Positions 7,733-16,789 of a DNA stretch of 56,273 bases are shown here, one piece after another (position 1 is the stretch's first letter; each line of letters opens with the position of its first letter). Both the position numbers and the translations under genes were made by a program. Source of the DNA: Bacillota bacterium (GTDB lineage: Bacteria > Bacillota > Clostridia > Christensenellales > Aristaeellaceae); the NCBI GenBank assembly GCA_023425025.1, contig JAFADG010000034.1:1-56273 (forward strand), given 5' to 3'. The notes beneath the pieces are model-generated. The model ran no database searches and had not been told where the DNA came from. It saw only the letters and a list, made by a program, of their open reading frames with translations.

Positions 7733-8611
7733 ATGGAGGTTTTCCATTTTCGGGAAAGCGCGGTTTTGGATCCGGTTTCCCAGGCGCATTATAACTATAT
7801 TACCCAGGTGAAATCCGTCACCCGCCTGCATGACCATGATTTTTGCGAAGTATTTCTCATTGCCTACGGGCGGGTGAACCATATGGTGAACGGCCAAACC
7901 CAGGAACTTGGGGAAGGTTCCATGATGTTGATGCGGCCCACAGATGTCCACTGCTACCAGCCCATGGGGGAAACGGGCTGCGGCATCATGAATCTGGCCT
8001 TTCCCACCTCTGTTTTGCAAAAGGCGCTGGACTTATTGTGGGATGATTACCGCACTTGCCCGCTGTGGATAAATCCGCAGCCCGCCCACGTACTGCTGCC
8101 CTCCGGAAAAGTGAAGGAATGGATTGGCGCCTTTTCGGAATTGAACCTTCTGCCGGTGGAGGACAAGGAGGGCATACGCCACCATGTCCGCCGGCTGCTG
8201 ATGCTGCTTCTGGCCACCTGCTTTTTTCAGCAGCGTCCGGCCCCCAAAACAAAGGTGCCGGAATGGCTGCTTACGCTGTATGCCGCCATGCAGGAGCCCG
8301 AACGGTTTCAGGCGGGGCTGCCTGCCATGCTTGCCCTGTGCGAAAAAACGCCGGAGCATATGTACCGCCAGTTCCGCCATTACTACCATAAAACACCCTC
8401 GGAGTTCATCAACGAGCTTCGCGTAAACTTTGCCGCCAATCTCCTGCGCAATACCGACCAGCCCATTACCCAGGTGGCCCTTTCCTCCGGGTATGAAAAC
8501 CTGAGCTATTTTTATGAGCAGTTCAACCGGCGCTTCGGCCTGACCCCCGCCCGTTTCCGGCGGGAAAACCAGACCTCCGCCATCAGCCCGGAGGCGGTTC
8601 CCCCGCATTGA
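7733..8611 (+). CDS. AraC-family transcriptional regulator with N-terminal cupin
   Basis: The product is 292 residues. The ATG at 7733 follows GAAGGAGA. An N-terminal cupin-like sensor (HDHDFCEVFLIAYGRVNHMV, then RPTDVHCYQP) is followed by a C-terminal double helix-turn-helix with the AraC pattern (PITQVALSSGYENLSYFYEQ, then FGLTPARFR). It is divergent from the glycyl radical enzyme operon and is the obvious candidate to activate it in response to a small sugar-like ligand. The C-terminus extends about 15 residues beyond the usual end. Confidence 0.88.
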   Translation: MEVFHFRESAVLDPVSQAHYNYITQVKSVTRLHDHDFCEVFLIAYGRVNHMVNGQTQELGEGSMMLMRPTDVHCYQPMGETGCGIMNLAFPTSVLQKALDLLWDDYRTCPLWINPQPAHVLLPSGKVKEWIGAFSELNLLPVEDKEGIRHHVRRLLMLLLATCFFQQRPAPKTKVPEWLLTLYAAMQEPERFQAGLPAMLALCEKTPEHMYRQFRHYYHKTPSEFINELRVNFAANLLRNTDQPITQVALSSGYENLSYFYEQFNRRFGLTPARFRRENQTSAISPEAVPPH

Positions 8612-8666
8612 CAGCCTCCCTTGGGCCGTGTTACAATGGCGCCAGTGATTGGATAAACGTTTATTC
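8608..8666 (+). promoter_or_regulatory. Promoter and LacI-type operator of the lyxose isomerase gene
   Basis: TTGACA (8608-8613), 18 nt, TACAAT (8632-8637). The operator GGATAAACGTTTATTC (8651-8666) lies just downstream of the expected start and differs from the perfect palindrome at one position. The -35 element overlaps the end of the AraC gene. Confidence 0.8.
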
Positions 8667-8698
8667 TTTGTTTGAAGTGCAGAAAGGATGGAGCAGAT

Positions 8699-9241
8699 AT
8701 GGATCGCAAAACCTATGAAGCCGCCCGGGAAAAAGCGCTGGAATACTTTGAGAAAGCGCACATTGCCCTGACCCAGGCGGAGCGGGAAAACGTGGAAGTG
8801 GCGGATTTCGGCCTGAACGACCTGGACCGCACCGGCCTGGAACTGGTGACCTATATCAATACAAAGCGCTGCTGCGCCAAGGAACTGGTGCTGTTCCCCG
8901 GCCAAACCTGCCCGGAGCACCGGCACCCCACCATTGATGGCGTGCCCGGCAAGGAAGAAACCTTCCGCTGCCGCATGGGTACCGTGTACCTGTACGTATC
9001 CGGCACGCCCTGTGCCGCTCCTTCCGCCCGGCCGCCCAAGGGGGATGAAGCGTATTATTCCGCCTTTCACGAGATCGTTCTTCACCCCGGCGAGCAGTAT
9101 ACCCTTGCTCCCGATACGCTCCATTGGTTTCAGGGCGGCCCGGAGGGCGCCGTCGTTTCCGAATTCAGCACCTCCAGCCACGATGACACGGATATCTTCA
9201 CCGACCCCAGGATCAAGCGGGCGCCGGTGGTGGAAGGGTAA
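8699..9241 (+). CDS. D-lyxose isomerase (cupin ketol-isomerase)
   Basis: The product is 180 residues. The start at 8699 follows GGATGGAG. KELVLFPGQTCPEHRHP with downstream KEETFRCR..VYLYV and a later His (DTLHWFQ) reproduces the cupin metal site of the YdaE/lyxose isomerase family; metal ligands are the HRH histidines, a Glu and the last His. Members interconvert D-lyxose and D-xylulose and often D-mannose and D-fructose. The protein has no signal peptide and acts in the cytoplasm. It has its own promoter and operator and is followed after 180 nt by another operator-controlled gene. Confidence 0.9.
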   Translation: MDRKTYEAAREKALEYFEKAHIALTQAERENVEVADFGLNDLDRTGLELVTYINTKRCCAKELVLFPGQTCPEHRHPTIDGVPGKEETFRCRMGTVYLYVSGTPCAAPSARPPKGDEAYYSAFHEIVLHPGEQYTLAPDTLHWFQGGPEGAVVSEFSTSSHDDTDIFTDPRIKRAPVVEG

Positions 9242-9319
9242 GCATCTATTCCATAGGAACAGCTTTGCGGACCGCCTCCCGGGAAAGGGTTTTTGCACAC
9301 TTTTCCAGGGAGGCCTGCG

Positions 9320-9374
9320 TTGACATTTCCGTTTGTTTCCCCTATACTGTTATCTATAGGCTAAACGTTTATTC
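9320..9374 (+). promoter_or_regulatory. Promoter and LacI-type operator of the GH42-like gene
   Basis: TTGACA (9320-9325), 17 nt, TATACT (9343-9348) is a near-perfect housekeeping promoter. GGCTAAACGTTTATTC (9359-9374) begins about 4 nt after the expected start, so bound repressor would block initiation. Confidence 0.82.
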
Positions 9375-9423
9375 AATAAGAATTATCATTGATAGCGCAT
9401 TACGCGAAGGGAGCTTTTTACGC

Positions 9424-11577
9424 ATGGAAAGAGGCATATATTTTGACGGATGGTTCAAAAACAACCATTGCTACCACCCCAGCCTGCCCTTAAGAAGCCT
9501 GCAAATGATTGAGGACCTGGAAAAATACCACGGCACGCTGCTGGTATGGTCGGCCATGGGCGGCGGCAGCATCTCCCTTCCCTACTTGGAGAACGAAGCC
9601 TTCGGGCCGGTGGACCCCAGGATGCGCTTTTACGGCTATATGAACGATTCCGAGTTTGTGGCGGAATGCAACAAGCGGGGCATCAAGGTGTTTGCCATCG
9701 TCTTTGAGGTGCAGGGCTGGGAATTCCCAGCGGTCATCGATGAGACGACCGGTGAAATCAAACGCCTGAACCTGCATGCCCAGCAGGAAGAAAACCACGG
9801 TTGGTACGGCCTGCGGGAATTTTCCAAGAACATGTATCCGGGCGCCTTCCGCACATCGCTGAAGGACTACTATCCCGATGGGATCATCAACAGCGACGGC
9901 GAAGCCGTCACCGACCTGTGGGAGGAGTGCGCCGCCCGCAAGCTGGATGGGACCGCGGTGCATGCCCGCTGGGTGGAAGTGAAAAATCACGATCAGGTTT
10001 GTTACCAAACCTGCCGCAACAACCCCGTCTGGCGGGATTACCTGAAAAAAATCATGAAAATTCAAATCGATGCCGGCGTGCCGGGCATTCAGCTGGATGA
10101 GTGCGAGCTGCCCATCACCTCCATCGGCTCCGGCGGCTGCTTCTGCAAGGACTGCATGAAGCAGTTCACCGAATATCTGAAGGAGCAAAAGGCCAAGGGG
10201 CTGCTGGGGGCGGAGTTTGACGGCGTCGACCTGGATACCTTCAACTACAAAAACTACCTGCTGGAAACAGGTTCTTCCTATCCCCAGGGCGCGCCGTTCT
10301 ACCGCCATTACTGGGAATATCAAATGCGGGCGGTGAAAAAGTACTTCTCCGAGCTGGTGGACTACGCCAAGGAATACGGCAAGACCACCTATGACCGGGA
10401 GATCATGGTATCCGGCAACTTCTTCAACCTGATGCCGGTATACTATCCCATTGAAACCAAGGTGGATGTCATCATTACCGAAATGCAGCACACCTTGTTC
10501 CGCCAGCCCCACTTCTACCGCTACTGCGCGGGCTTTGCCGGGCAAAAACCCATCATCGTGGCGGAAAACCCCTACGGCGGCATCGTGCCCCAGCTGCTTA
10601 CGATGCTGGACGCCGGCAAGGGCTACGATCTGTACCGCATCTTCCTGCTGGAGGCTTCGGTATACGGCTGCAACATGGCCGTGCCCTACGGCGGCTGGAT
10701 GGGCAACACCATCAAGGATTCCTTCTATCCGCCCCGGGAGCTGACGGCCCAGGTGCAGGATTTCCTGTATCAGCATGAGGATTTCTATCCCAAAACGCCA
10801 GTCAAAGGCGCGGCGGTACTGTACTCCTTCCCCAGCTACTACTGGCGGGAAACCACCAAGGGCAACGGCGGCAACACCATGCTGGACGAGCAGGAAAGCC
10901 TGCTGGACTGCACCACTAGCGAATGGTCCGATCCCAACGCCAGCCACATCCCCTTCTGGGACGCCATCAAGGCGCTGTCTGACGCCCAGGCCATGTACGA
11001 TGTGAAAATGCTGGCGGATGGGGACGTTCGGGAGGATGATTTCAGCTTGGATGTCATCCGCCCCTATCCCCTGGTGGTGGTGCCGGATTGCCATGTTCTG
11101 ACAAAGAACCAGGCGGACGTGCTGGTTCAGTACGTCAAAGCAGGCGGAAGCCTGCTGGTCCATGGCCGGATTGGTGAAAACGTTCAGGCCGCCGATGGTC
11201 TGAAGGAATTGCAAAACGTCGTGTTCACCGAATGCGGCCCCGATTGGAAAGCGGCCCGCCAAAATTTGCTGGAAGGCTTCAACAAGCTGTACAAGCCCGC
11301 CTGCTCCATCGAAAGCGGCAGCGGCAAGCTGGGCATACAGCGCTTTGACAAGGACGGGCGCACCTTTGTGCACATCCTCAATTACGCCTACGACGCTACC
11401 CTGGATGCCATTGTTTCCGCTGAACAGGCTGCCGTCACCCTTCGGGAAGTACAGGGAGGCGTGAAGGTGCACACTCTGGACGGGCATGCGGTCGTCTATG
11501 AAACGGATCATCAGGGGGACGCGCTCGTGGTCACGCTGCGCCATCTTCCGGTATATACGGTGCTTGAAATCGGCTGA
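9424..11577 (+). CDS. TIM-barrel glycoside hydrolase, GH42-like, with GATase-like domain
   Basis: The product is 717 residues. The start at 9424 follows AAGGGAG at rather long spacing. The N-terminal part resembles a clan GH-A barrel; GIQLDECELP and DVIITEMQH are candidate acid/base and nucleophile segments. A region rich in aromatic and Cys residues (GGCFCKDCMKQF) lies in between. From about residue 530, PLVVVPDCHVLTKNQADVL followed by GGSLLVHGR resembles the trimerisation (class I glutamine-amidotransferase-like) domain of GH42 beta-galactosidases. A short C-terminal beta domain ends the protein. There is no signal peptide, so a cytoplasmic oligosaccharide is the expected substrate. The exact family and linkage are not recognised. 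Confidence 0.65.
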   Translation: MERGIYFDGWFKNNHCYHPSLPLRSLQMIEDLEKYHGTLLVWSAMGGGSISLPYLENEAFGPVDPRMRFYGYMNDSEFVAECNKRGIKVFAIVFEVQGWEFPAVIDETTGEIKRLNLHAQQEENHGWYGLREFSKNMYPGAFRTSLKDYYPDGIINSDGEAVTDLWEECAARKLDGTAVHARWVEVKNHDQVCYQTCRNNPVWRDYLKKIMKIQIDAGVPGIQLDECELPITSIGSGGCFCKDCMKQFTEYLKEQKAKGLLGAEFDGVDLDTFNYKNYLLETGSSYPQGAPFYRHYWEYQMRAVKKYFSELVDYAKEYGKTTYDREIMVSGNFFNLMPVYYPIETKVDVIITEMQHTLFRQPHFYRYCAGFAGQKPIIVAENPYGGIVPQLLTMLDAGKGYDLYRIFLLEASVYGCNMAVPYGGWMGNTIKDSFYPPRELTAQVQDFLYQHEDFYPKTPVKGAAVLYSFPSYYWRETTKGNGGNTMLDEQESLLDCTTSEWSDPNASHIPFWDAIKALSDAQAMYDVKMLADGDVREDDFSLDVIRPYPLVVVPDCHVLTKNQADVLVQYVKAGGSLLVHGRIGENVQAADGLKELQNVVFTECGPDWKAARQNLLEGFNKLYKPACSIESGSGKLGIQRFDKDGRTFVHILNYAYDATLDAIVSAEQAAVTLREVQGGVKVHTLDGHAVVYETDHQGDALVVTLRHLPVYTVLEIG

Positions 11578-11583
11578 TCCTTC

Positions 11584-11607
11584 CCGGGAGGGGTTTCCCC
11601 CTCCCGG
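11584..11607 (+). terminator. Rho-independent terminator
   Basis: CCGGGAGGGG pairs perfectly with CCCCTCCCGG across a 4-nt loop, followed by CTTCTTCTATTTTTC. It separates the GH42-like gene from the LacI gene. Confidence 0.85.
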
Positions 11608-11664
11608 CTTCTTCTATTTTTCCTGGCAAACTTATGCCGAAAGGCGCTTATCAGGAGGCTCTTT

Positions 11665-12675
11665 ATGGCTGTCACCATCAAGGATATCAGCAGGCAGGCC
11701 GCCGTTTCCACCGCCACCGTCTCCAAGGTGCTCAATGGCGACTACAGCAAGGTCAGCATAGAAACACGCGACCGCATTTTGAAGGTGGCAGACGAGCTGC
11801 ATTACCGGCCCAACCTCCTGGCCCGGGGCCTTGTTTCGCAAAAATTCCACATGATCGGGCTGATCATTCCTGACATTTCCAACCCCTATTATGCCGATAT
11901 GGCCCGCGGCATGTCGGACGAGGCTCTCCGCTTTGGCTACAACACCATGATCAGCAATACCGACCAGATGCACTCGCGGGAGCTGTCCGCCATTCAATCC
12001 ATGGTGGAGTACAATGTCAGCGGCCTGATTCTGGCCGGGGGCACCAATACCAAGCCGGAAAGTCAGGAGCTTTTGCGCCGCTACCGCGTCCCCTTTGTCT
12101 CGGCGGAAAACTACACCGCCGGTATAGAATACTGCGTGTATGTGGACAACTTTACAGGCTCTTACAAGGCGGTCAGCCATTTGATACAGCGCGGGCACAG
12201 GCAAATCGCCTACATTACGGGCTTCGGTTCGCTCCACGCGCCGGAGGACGACCGGCTGCGGGGCTTTGAGCAGGCCATGGCGGACCATCGCCTTCCTGTG
12301 GACCCCTATCTTCTGGAATGCGGCAGCTATACCCTGGAAACGGGATACCGGAAAACGCTGCAGCTGCTGGGCAGGGGGATTCCCTTTACGGCCATCGCCT
12401 GCGGCAATGACCTGATTGCCCTGGGCGCTTTCCGGGCCGTCCGGGAGCACAAGATGAAGGTTCCTCAGGATATTTCTCTGGTGGGCTTTGACGATGTGTA
12501 TCTTTCCTCCACCATGGAGCCGCGGCTGACCACGGTAAAACAGCCCGCCTATGAAATCGGCGTGTACGCCATCAAAATGCTGCTGGACCGCATTGAAAAG
12601 CGTACGGCAGCCGAGAAGGTCAAGTGCTTTGAGCCTTCCCTGGTGGAGCGTGACACGGTAAGCTTCCGGGCATAG
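11665..12675 (+). CDS. LacI-family transcriptional regulator (paralogue 1)
   Basis: The product is 336 residues. An AGGAGG lies 6 nt before the ATG. The N-terminal helix-turn-helix (TIKDISRQAAVSTATVSKVL) and hinge (YRPNLLARGL) are followed by a periplasmic-binding-like effector domain with GLIIPDISNPYYADM, the HLIQRGHRQIAYI stretch and SLVGFDDV. It matches the regulator at 40299-41309 end to end, including nearly the same recognition helix, so both probably bind the island palindrome. The most likely role is repression of the operator-bearing promoters, relieved by a sugar or sugar phosphate. Confidence 0.93.
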   Translation: MAVTIKDISRQAAVSTATVSKVLNGDYSKVSIETRDRILKVADELHYRPNLLARGLVSQKFHMIGLIIPDISNPYYADMARGMSDEALRFGYNTMISNTDQMHSRELSAIQSMVEYNVSGLILAGGTNTKPESQELLRRYRVPFVSAENYTAGIEYCVYVDNFTGSYKAVSHLIQRGHRQIAYITGFGSLHAPEDDRLRGFEQAMADHRLPVDPYLLECGSYTLETGYRKTLQLLGRGIPFTAIACGNDLIALGAFRAVREHKMKVPQDISLVGFDDVYLSSTMEPRLTTVKQPAYEIGVYAIKMLLDRIEKRTAAEKVKCFEPSLVERDTVSFRA

Positions 12676-12707
12676 TAGCCCTATCCTTGCAATACAGGGG
12701 GAGCGTT

Positions 12708-13034
12708 ATGCTTTTCAAAAAAAAGCCTGTCCTCCTTTGGATGCTGACCCTTATGGATGAGTCTTCCAGACCGCTTTATGAAGGCCCGCTTTTTCATATG
12801 CCATTTTCGGAGGAAACCGTAAAAGCCCTGAGCATCGAGTTTTTCCGCGATCCGGAGCCCTGCCATATCCACCGCTCGGCAGTGATCCAGCGGGCCATGA
12901 TGGAAATCGAAACAGCCTGCCCTGCAGGGGCGCCTGTGGCTTTATCCGCCCTGCCCCCCCGGATCGCAGGCTTTTTTGCCTGTTATCCACAGGCCCGTAC
13001 ACTGACCCTTGCAAAGGAGGAAAAGCGTTCATGA
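12708..13034 (+). CDS. Small hypothetical protein translationally coupled to the redox membrane protein
   Basis: The product is 108 residues with a GGGGGAG site 5-6 nt before the ATG at 12708. It has no signal peptide or membrane segment, and I do not recognise a family. It is rich in aromatic and Pro residues, with EGPLFHMPFSEETVKAL and EPCHIHRSAVIQRAMMEIE as distinctive stretches. Its stop overlaps the next start (ATGA at 13031-13034), and the next gene's ribosome binding site (AAAGGAGG) lies inside it, so the two proteins are probably made together. Confidence 0.6.
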   Translation: MLFKKKPVLLWMLTLMDESSRPLYEGPLFHMPFSEETVKALSIEFFRDPEPCHIHRSAVIQRAMMEIETACPAGAPVALSALPPRIAGFFACYPQARTLTLAKEEKRS

Positions 13035-14446
13035 GGCGCGTTTTCGGCTTTTTGCTGGCCTGTCTGGTTGTTTTGAATCTTTTTGCTCCGGCTCTTTCCG
13101 AACCCAAACCCGAACTAAAGTACTTTTTTGAAAACTATTGCGGTTCCTGCACGCCGGAAGAGGATTTTCTGAAAACCTTTCGGGACCTGACCGGGAAGAA
13201 CAGCAGTGATTACGCCTGTACGTTTTACAACATCAGCCATCAAAACGCCAGAAAAGCGCTGGATGAGGCCATTGCCCAATACAACATTCCCAAAGAAAAG
13301 CAGCTGCTTCCGCTGCTGATTATGGACGGCCAGGTATATGCCGGGCAGGATGCCATCTCCGCGGAACTGCCCAAAGATGCTTTGGCCAAAGAGGATACCA
13401 CCGACAGCGTTGTCTATTACCTGTATGTTACCGCCTGCTCAAGCTGCGCGGAGGCGAAAAAGGTGCTGGATACCCTTCCCGCAAGCGTTTCCCTCGCCCG
13501 TGGCACATATGCCTTTGAATCCAGGGTGGAGGTCATTCCCATCAATATTGGGGAAGAAACCGCCCTGGCCTTGTCCCTGTTTGAAAGCTACCGCGTACCG
13601 GAGGACAAGCGGGTCGCCCCCATCGTCTTTTTAAAGGACAGGTATCTGAGCGGGAGCGAAGAAATCCAAAGAGAGCTGCCCGGTGCCCTTGCACGCGGAG
13701 AGGCGGTGGGGAACCGCGTTACGCAAACGGAAAAGACAGGCCTGCCGCCGCTGCGCCTTTTGTCCACCCTGGCGGCCGGGCTGGTTGGCGGCCTGAACCC
13801 CTGCGCGCTGTCGATGGTGCTGCTGCTGCTGAGCATCCTGGTCCCGCTGAAAAAAAAGGCGGGGCGGTACGCACTCCTGTTCCTTGCCAGCAAGTTCGTA
13901 TGCTATCTGGCCATCGGTACACTGCTTGCCGGTGTGCTGCGGGCCTTTGATCTGAATTGGCTTCCCATGGCGCTGAAAATCTTTCTCACGGTCTATTCAG
14001 CCGCATTGATACTGTTGAACCTGTGGGATGCCTACGCCGCCAGGCGGGAGGAATACGGGCAGATACGCAACCAGCTGCCCGCAAGGATCAGAAGGTTTCT
14101 CCATCACCGCATCGAAGGCATTGCCGTCGATTCCAAGGCAATGGTCCCTGCCATTGCACTCCTTGGCGTTCTGGTGGCCGCAAGCGAGTTTCTCTGCGCC
14201 GGCCAGGTATACCTGGCAACACTGCTTTCCAGCCTGCAATCCGGTGCGCAGGCCGTGCGGATGTTCCTGATGCTGGTAGTCTACTGCCTGGCATTCCTTG
14301 TGCCGTCCGCGCTGCTCACCGCGCTGGTGATAAAGGGAAAGACCGTCATGGCGCTTTCTGACTGGGTCAGGCGGCGCATGACGGCCATTAAGCTGATGAC
14401 CGCGCTGTTCTTCGCGGCGGTGCTGCTTTTTCTGTGGCTGCTGTAA
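13031..14446 (+). CDS. Thiol-disulfide membrane protein: two thioredoxin-like domains plus CcdA/DsbD-like domain
   Basis: The product is 471 residues. A signal peptide (about residues 1-23) is followed by two extracytoplasmic thioredoxin/glutaredoxin-like domains with active sites CGSC (about 37-40) and CSSC (about 136-139). From about residue 245 there is a six-helix CcdA/DsbD-type membrane domain with the conserved cysteine motifs GLNPCALSM and ASEFLCAGQVY. Such proteins carry electrons from cytoplasmic thioredoxin across the membrane to extracellular disulfides. Two outward CXXC domains upstream of the membrane part is an unusual order. A role in keeping secreted or surface proteins reduced is an inference. 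Confidence 0.8.
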   Translation: MRRVFGFLLACLVVLNLFAPALSEPKPELKYFFENYCGSCTPEEDFLKTFRDLTGKNSSDYACTFYNISHQNARKALDEAIAQYNIPKEKQLLPLLIMDGQVYAGQDAISAELPKDALAKEDTTDSVVYYLYVTACSSCAEAKKVLDTLPASVSLARGTYAFESRVEVIPINIGEETALALSLFESYRVPEDKRVAPIVFLKDRYLSGSEEIQRELPGALARGEAVGNRVTQTEKTGLPPLRLLSTLAAGLVGGLNPCALSMVLLLLSILVPLKKKAGRYALLFLASKFVCYLAIGTLLAGVLRAFDLNWLPMALKIFLTVYSAALILLNLWDAYAARREEYGQIRNQLPARIRRFLHHRIEGIAVDSKAMVPAIALLGVLVAASEFLCAGQVYLATLLSSLQSGAQAVRMFLMLVVYCLAFLVPSALLTALVIKGKTVMALSDWVRRRMTAIKLMTALFFAAVLLFLWLL

Positions 14447-14534
14447 CGCAGCGCTTCGGTCCTTTCGGTCTCTTGCAAGGTCCGCTTTTCAATAGCGTTT
14501 CGCTATGCATGTGCAATAAGTAAGACAAGATTTA

Positions 14535-14620
14535 TTAGAACTTACATATATATTCTAATGTCTATACAATATCCATGTCAAGCATAAAAAACTGCCCGGT
14601 TTCGACAGGGTTTGACATGG
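14535..14620 (+). promoter_or_regulatory. Promoter and two inverted repeats upstream of the XRE regulator
   Basis: TTACAT (14542-14547), 17 nt, TACAAT (14565-14570). TTAGAA (14535-14540) and TTCTAA (14553-14558) flank the -35 element as a spaced inverted repeat. Further down, CCATGTCAA (14573-14581) pairs with TTGACATGG (14612-14620) in the leader. Either could be the operator of the adjacent regulator. The sequence here is much richer in AT than the neighbouring genes. Confidence 0.5.
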
Positions 14621-14634
14621 ATAGGGGTGAATGG

Positions 14635-14865
14635 ATGGAGCAGTACGGAACAATCCGCATTAAGCTGGATGAGCTTATCAAGGCGGCGGGAATCAGCAAG
14701 AACAAGCTGAGCCACAAGGCAGAAATGCAGCGGTCGCAAATCAACCATTACTGCAACAACGAGATCACACGTCTGGACATAGAGGTGCTTGCCCGGATAT
14801 GCACGGTGCTGGAATGCGGGATAGGCGATTTGCTGGAGTTTGTCCCTCCGGGCAAGACAGAATGA
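14635..14865 (+). CDS. Small XRE-family DNA-binding protein
   Basis: The product is 76 residues from the ATG at 14635, preceded by GGGGTGA; longer readings lack a ribosome binding site. It is a single Cro/CI-type helix-turn-helix (AGISKNKLSHKAEMQRSQINHY) ending CTVLECGIGDLLEF, which is typical of compact stand-alone regulators. It is monocistronic with its own promoter and terminator. The target is unknown; autoregulation through the adjacent inverted repeats is plausible. Confidence 0.85.
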   Translation: MEQYGTIRIKLDELIKAAGISKNKLSHKAEMQRSQINHYCNNEITRLDIEVLARICTVLECGIGDLLEFVPPGKTE

Positions 14866-14885
14866 AAAACGAGCGATAGCGCCAT

Positions 14886-14929
14886 AAAAAAGAGAGGCTC
14901 TCCCATGTGCGGAGAAGCTTCTCTTTTTT
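14886..14929. terminator. Bidirectional terminator between convergent genes
   Basis: AAAAAAGAGAGGCTCTCC (14886-14903) pairs with GGAGAAGCTTCTCTTTTTT (14911-14929) with two mismatches and a 7-nt loop. Runs of A and T on the two sides suit both the XRE gene and the minus-strand operon ending at 14965. Confidence 0.8.
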
Positions 14930-14964
14930 ATTAAACATTAAGCTTGTATATTAAAGTAAGATGC

Positions 14965-15783
14965 TTACAAGCCCAGCGCGTCGTGGAGATACCGCCTTGA
15001 GATCATGGCCGACTTGTAGTTGCACACGGGACGCCTGTCCAGCTCCACGCACAGCACGCCGTCATAGCCGCCGTTTTTGAGCACCTTGTAAATGCCCCTG
15101 AAGTCCACCGTGCCAATGCCCAGCTCGCAGAAGCTGTCCATGGGCCACGCGGCGTAACGCTCCCTGTCGGGGTCCACATCCTTCAAATGGATGTAGGCAA
15201 TGCGGGGCAGATACTTTTGAAAGGCCGCCACCGCGTCCATACCGGCCAGGGTGGTATGGGCCGTATCCAGGCACAGGGATACCAAGGCGGGATCGGTATT
15301 GTCAAGGAACAGGTCGATCTGCTCCTGCGTGTAAATGGCGGTATTGGCGTGGGGGTGGAAGCAGGCCACGCAGCCGTTGTCCCGGCACAGCTTTCCGATG
15401 CGGTTGGACAGCGCGGCGTATTTCATTATCTTTTTCCGGTCAGTGGGCCTGTCAAGGGGCGTATCCCGCCACATGACGCCCTGGAGGTTCAAATAGGTGG
15501 CGCCGATCTTCTTCATAAAATCCACGTAGGCGACGGCGCTTTGATAATCCGCTTCGTCATCGTCGGTGTAGTGCTCATACAGGTTCGCCATTTCCAAACC
15601 GTATGTATCCAGCAGCGCTTTTACTTCCTCGGCGTTGTTGCCAAAATACTTGGTGATAAAGGCGAAATTCTCCACCGCTTCATAACCCAGATCGGAGACT
15701 TCCTTGAGGAATTGCTCAAACTCCCACTTGTGGTTGTCGTTGTGATTCACCAGCCAAGTCCAGCCGGTATAGGCGATTTTCAT
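14965..15783 (-). CDS. Sugar phosphate isomerase/epimerase (AP-endonuclease-2 TIM barrel)
   Basis: The product is 272 residues. The fold pattern of the xylose-isomerase-like TIM barrel is seen: GYEAVENF, YLNLQGV, FHPHANT, SLCLDTAH, YIHLKDVDP and CVELDRRP supply the usual His, Asp and Glu metal ligands. Members include inosose dehydratase, tagatose and allulose 3-epimerases and related enzymes. The gene is last of four in a minus-strand operon, 16 nt after an MDR dehydrogenase. With a dehydrogenase pair beside it, a keto-sugar or inosose intermediate is a reasonable guess. Confidence 0.82.
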   Translation of the reverse strand: MKIAYTGWTWLVNHNDNHKWEFEQFLKEVSDLGYEAVENFAFITKYFGNNAEEVKALLDTYGLEMANLYEHYTDDDEADYQSAVAYVDFMKKIGATYLNLQGVMWRDTPLDRPTDRKKIMKYAALSNRIGKLCRDNGCVACFHPHANTAIYTQEQIDLFLDNTDPALVSLCLDTAHTTLAGMDAVAAFQKYLPRIAYIHLKDVDPDRERYAAWPMDSFCELGIGTVDFRGIYKVLKNGGYDGVLCVELDRRPVCNYKSAMISRRYLHDALGL

Positions 15784-15799
15784 AACGCTGCATCCTCCC

Positions 15800-16774
15800 T
15801 TAGAATGTGATGACGCCCTTCATGTAGCCGTCACTCTTGTCAATGGACTTGTTGAACAGGGCATTCACCGCTTCCACATCGGCATAATGGGCCACGTGGG
15901 AGACCAGCTCGCCGGGGGTATACACGCCCCGCTTCACCAGCGCGGCGGTCCTGGGGATCATATCGGTGTAGTGGCGGTTGCTCATGGGCGATAGGTTCAG
16001 CACATTCAGGCCGCTCATATGCCAGTTGGTCCCGTCAAAGGTCTTCTCATGGCGGTGCCAGGTGCCCAGCACCAGCTTGCCGGCATTGTAGCGGCGCAAC
16101 GCCAAGGCCAGGTCAAAGCCGGAGTCGGAGGCGGCAAAATCGATCACCACATCCACGCCGCCGTTTTTGACGATCTCCTCGATCTTGGCCTTGCCCTCCT
16201 GCGAGTTGGGATCATACACATGGCCGGGGCAAAGCTTCTCGGCCAAAGCCCTGCGGTCATCCCGGATTTCGAACACCGTGATGTCCCCCGCGCAGGAGCC
16301 GCGGGTCAGGCCCTGCAAAGTTAAAAGGCCCATGTAGCCGGCGCCTACCAGCGCCACGGAATCGCCGGGCTCCAGTTGGGTCAATTTCAACAGGTTCACC
16401 ACGCAGGTGGTGGGCTCCAGTACCCAGGCGGCATAATCGGTCACATCGTCGGGAATCTTGGCAATGCAGGAATCATTTTGATTGAAATATTGCTGCATCA
16501 TTTCATTTCCGCCGCTGGAGCAGAACACCTTGTCGCCGGGCTTGAAGCCTTTTACGCCCTCCCCCACTTCCCGTATGATGCCTACCGCCTCATGGCCGAT
16601 CACGTACGGGATGGGGCCGGGGGCGCTCAAGCCCCGGTAAAGATAAGAATCCCAGGCGCATACGCCGCAGGCCTTGGTTTCGATTTGCACTTCATCATAT
16701 TTGGGGGCCTTTGTTTCCACCGGACGGATTTCGATCTTTTTTTCAGCTACTACCCATACCGCATTGCTTCTCAT
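15800..16774 (-). CDS. Zinc-dependent MDR-family alcohol/polyol dehydrogenase
   Basis: The product is 324 residues. The GroES-like half has the catalytic zinc Cys in ACGVCAWDS and the GHEAVGIIREVG motif. The Rossmann half has VALVGAGYMGLLTLQ for NAD(P) binding. The four-Cys structural zinc loop of classical alcohol dehydrogenases is absent, as in many sugar and polyol dehydrogenases. The gene is the third gene of the operon. It and the neighbouring dehydrogenase are distant paralogues, so they may carry out two different oxidation or reduction steps in one pathway. Confidence 0.82.
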   Translation of the reverse strand: MRSNAVWVVAEKKIEIRPVETKAPKYDEVQIETKACGVCAWDSYLYRGLSAPGPIPYVIGHEAVGIIREVGEGVKGFKPGDKVFCSSGGNEMMQQYFNQNDSCIAKIPDDVTDYAAWVLEPTTCVVNLLKLTQLEPGDSVALVGAGYMGLLTLQGLTRGSCAGDITVFEIRDDRRALAEKLCPGHVYDPNSQEGKAKIEEIVKNGGVDVVIDFAASDSGFDLALALRRYNAGKLVLGTWHRHEKTFDGTNWHMSGLNVLNLSPMSNRHYTDMIPRTAALVKRGVYTPGELVSHVAHYADVEAVNALFNKSIDKSDGYMKGVITF

Positions 16775-16789
16775 AAACTTTCCTCCGCC

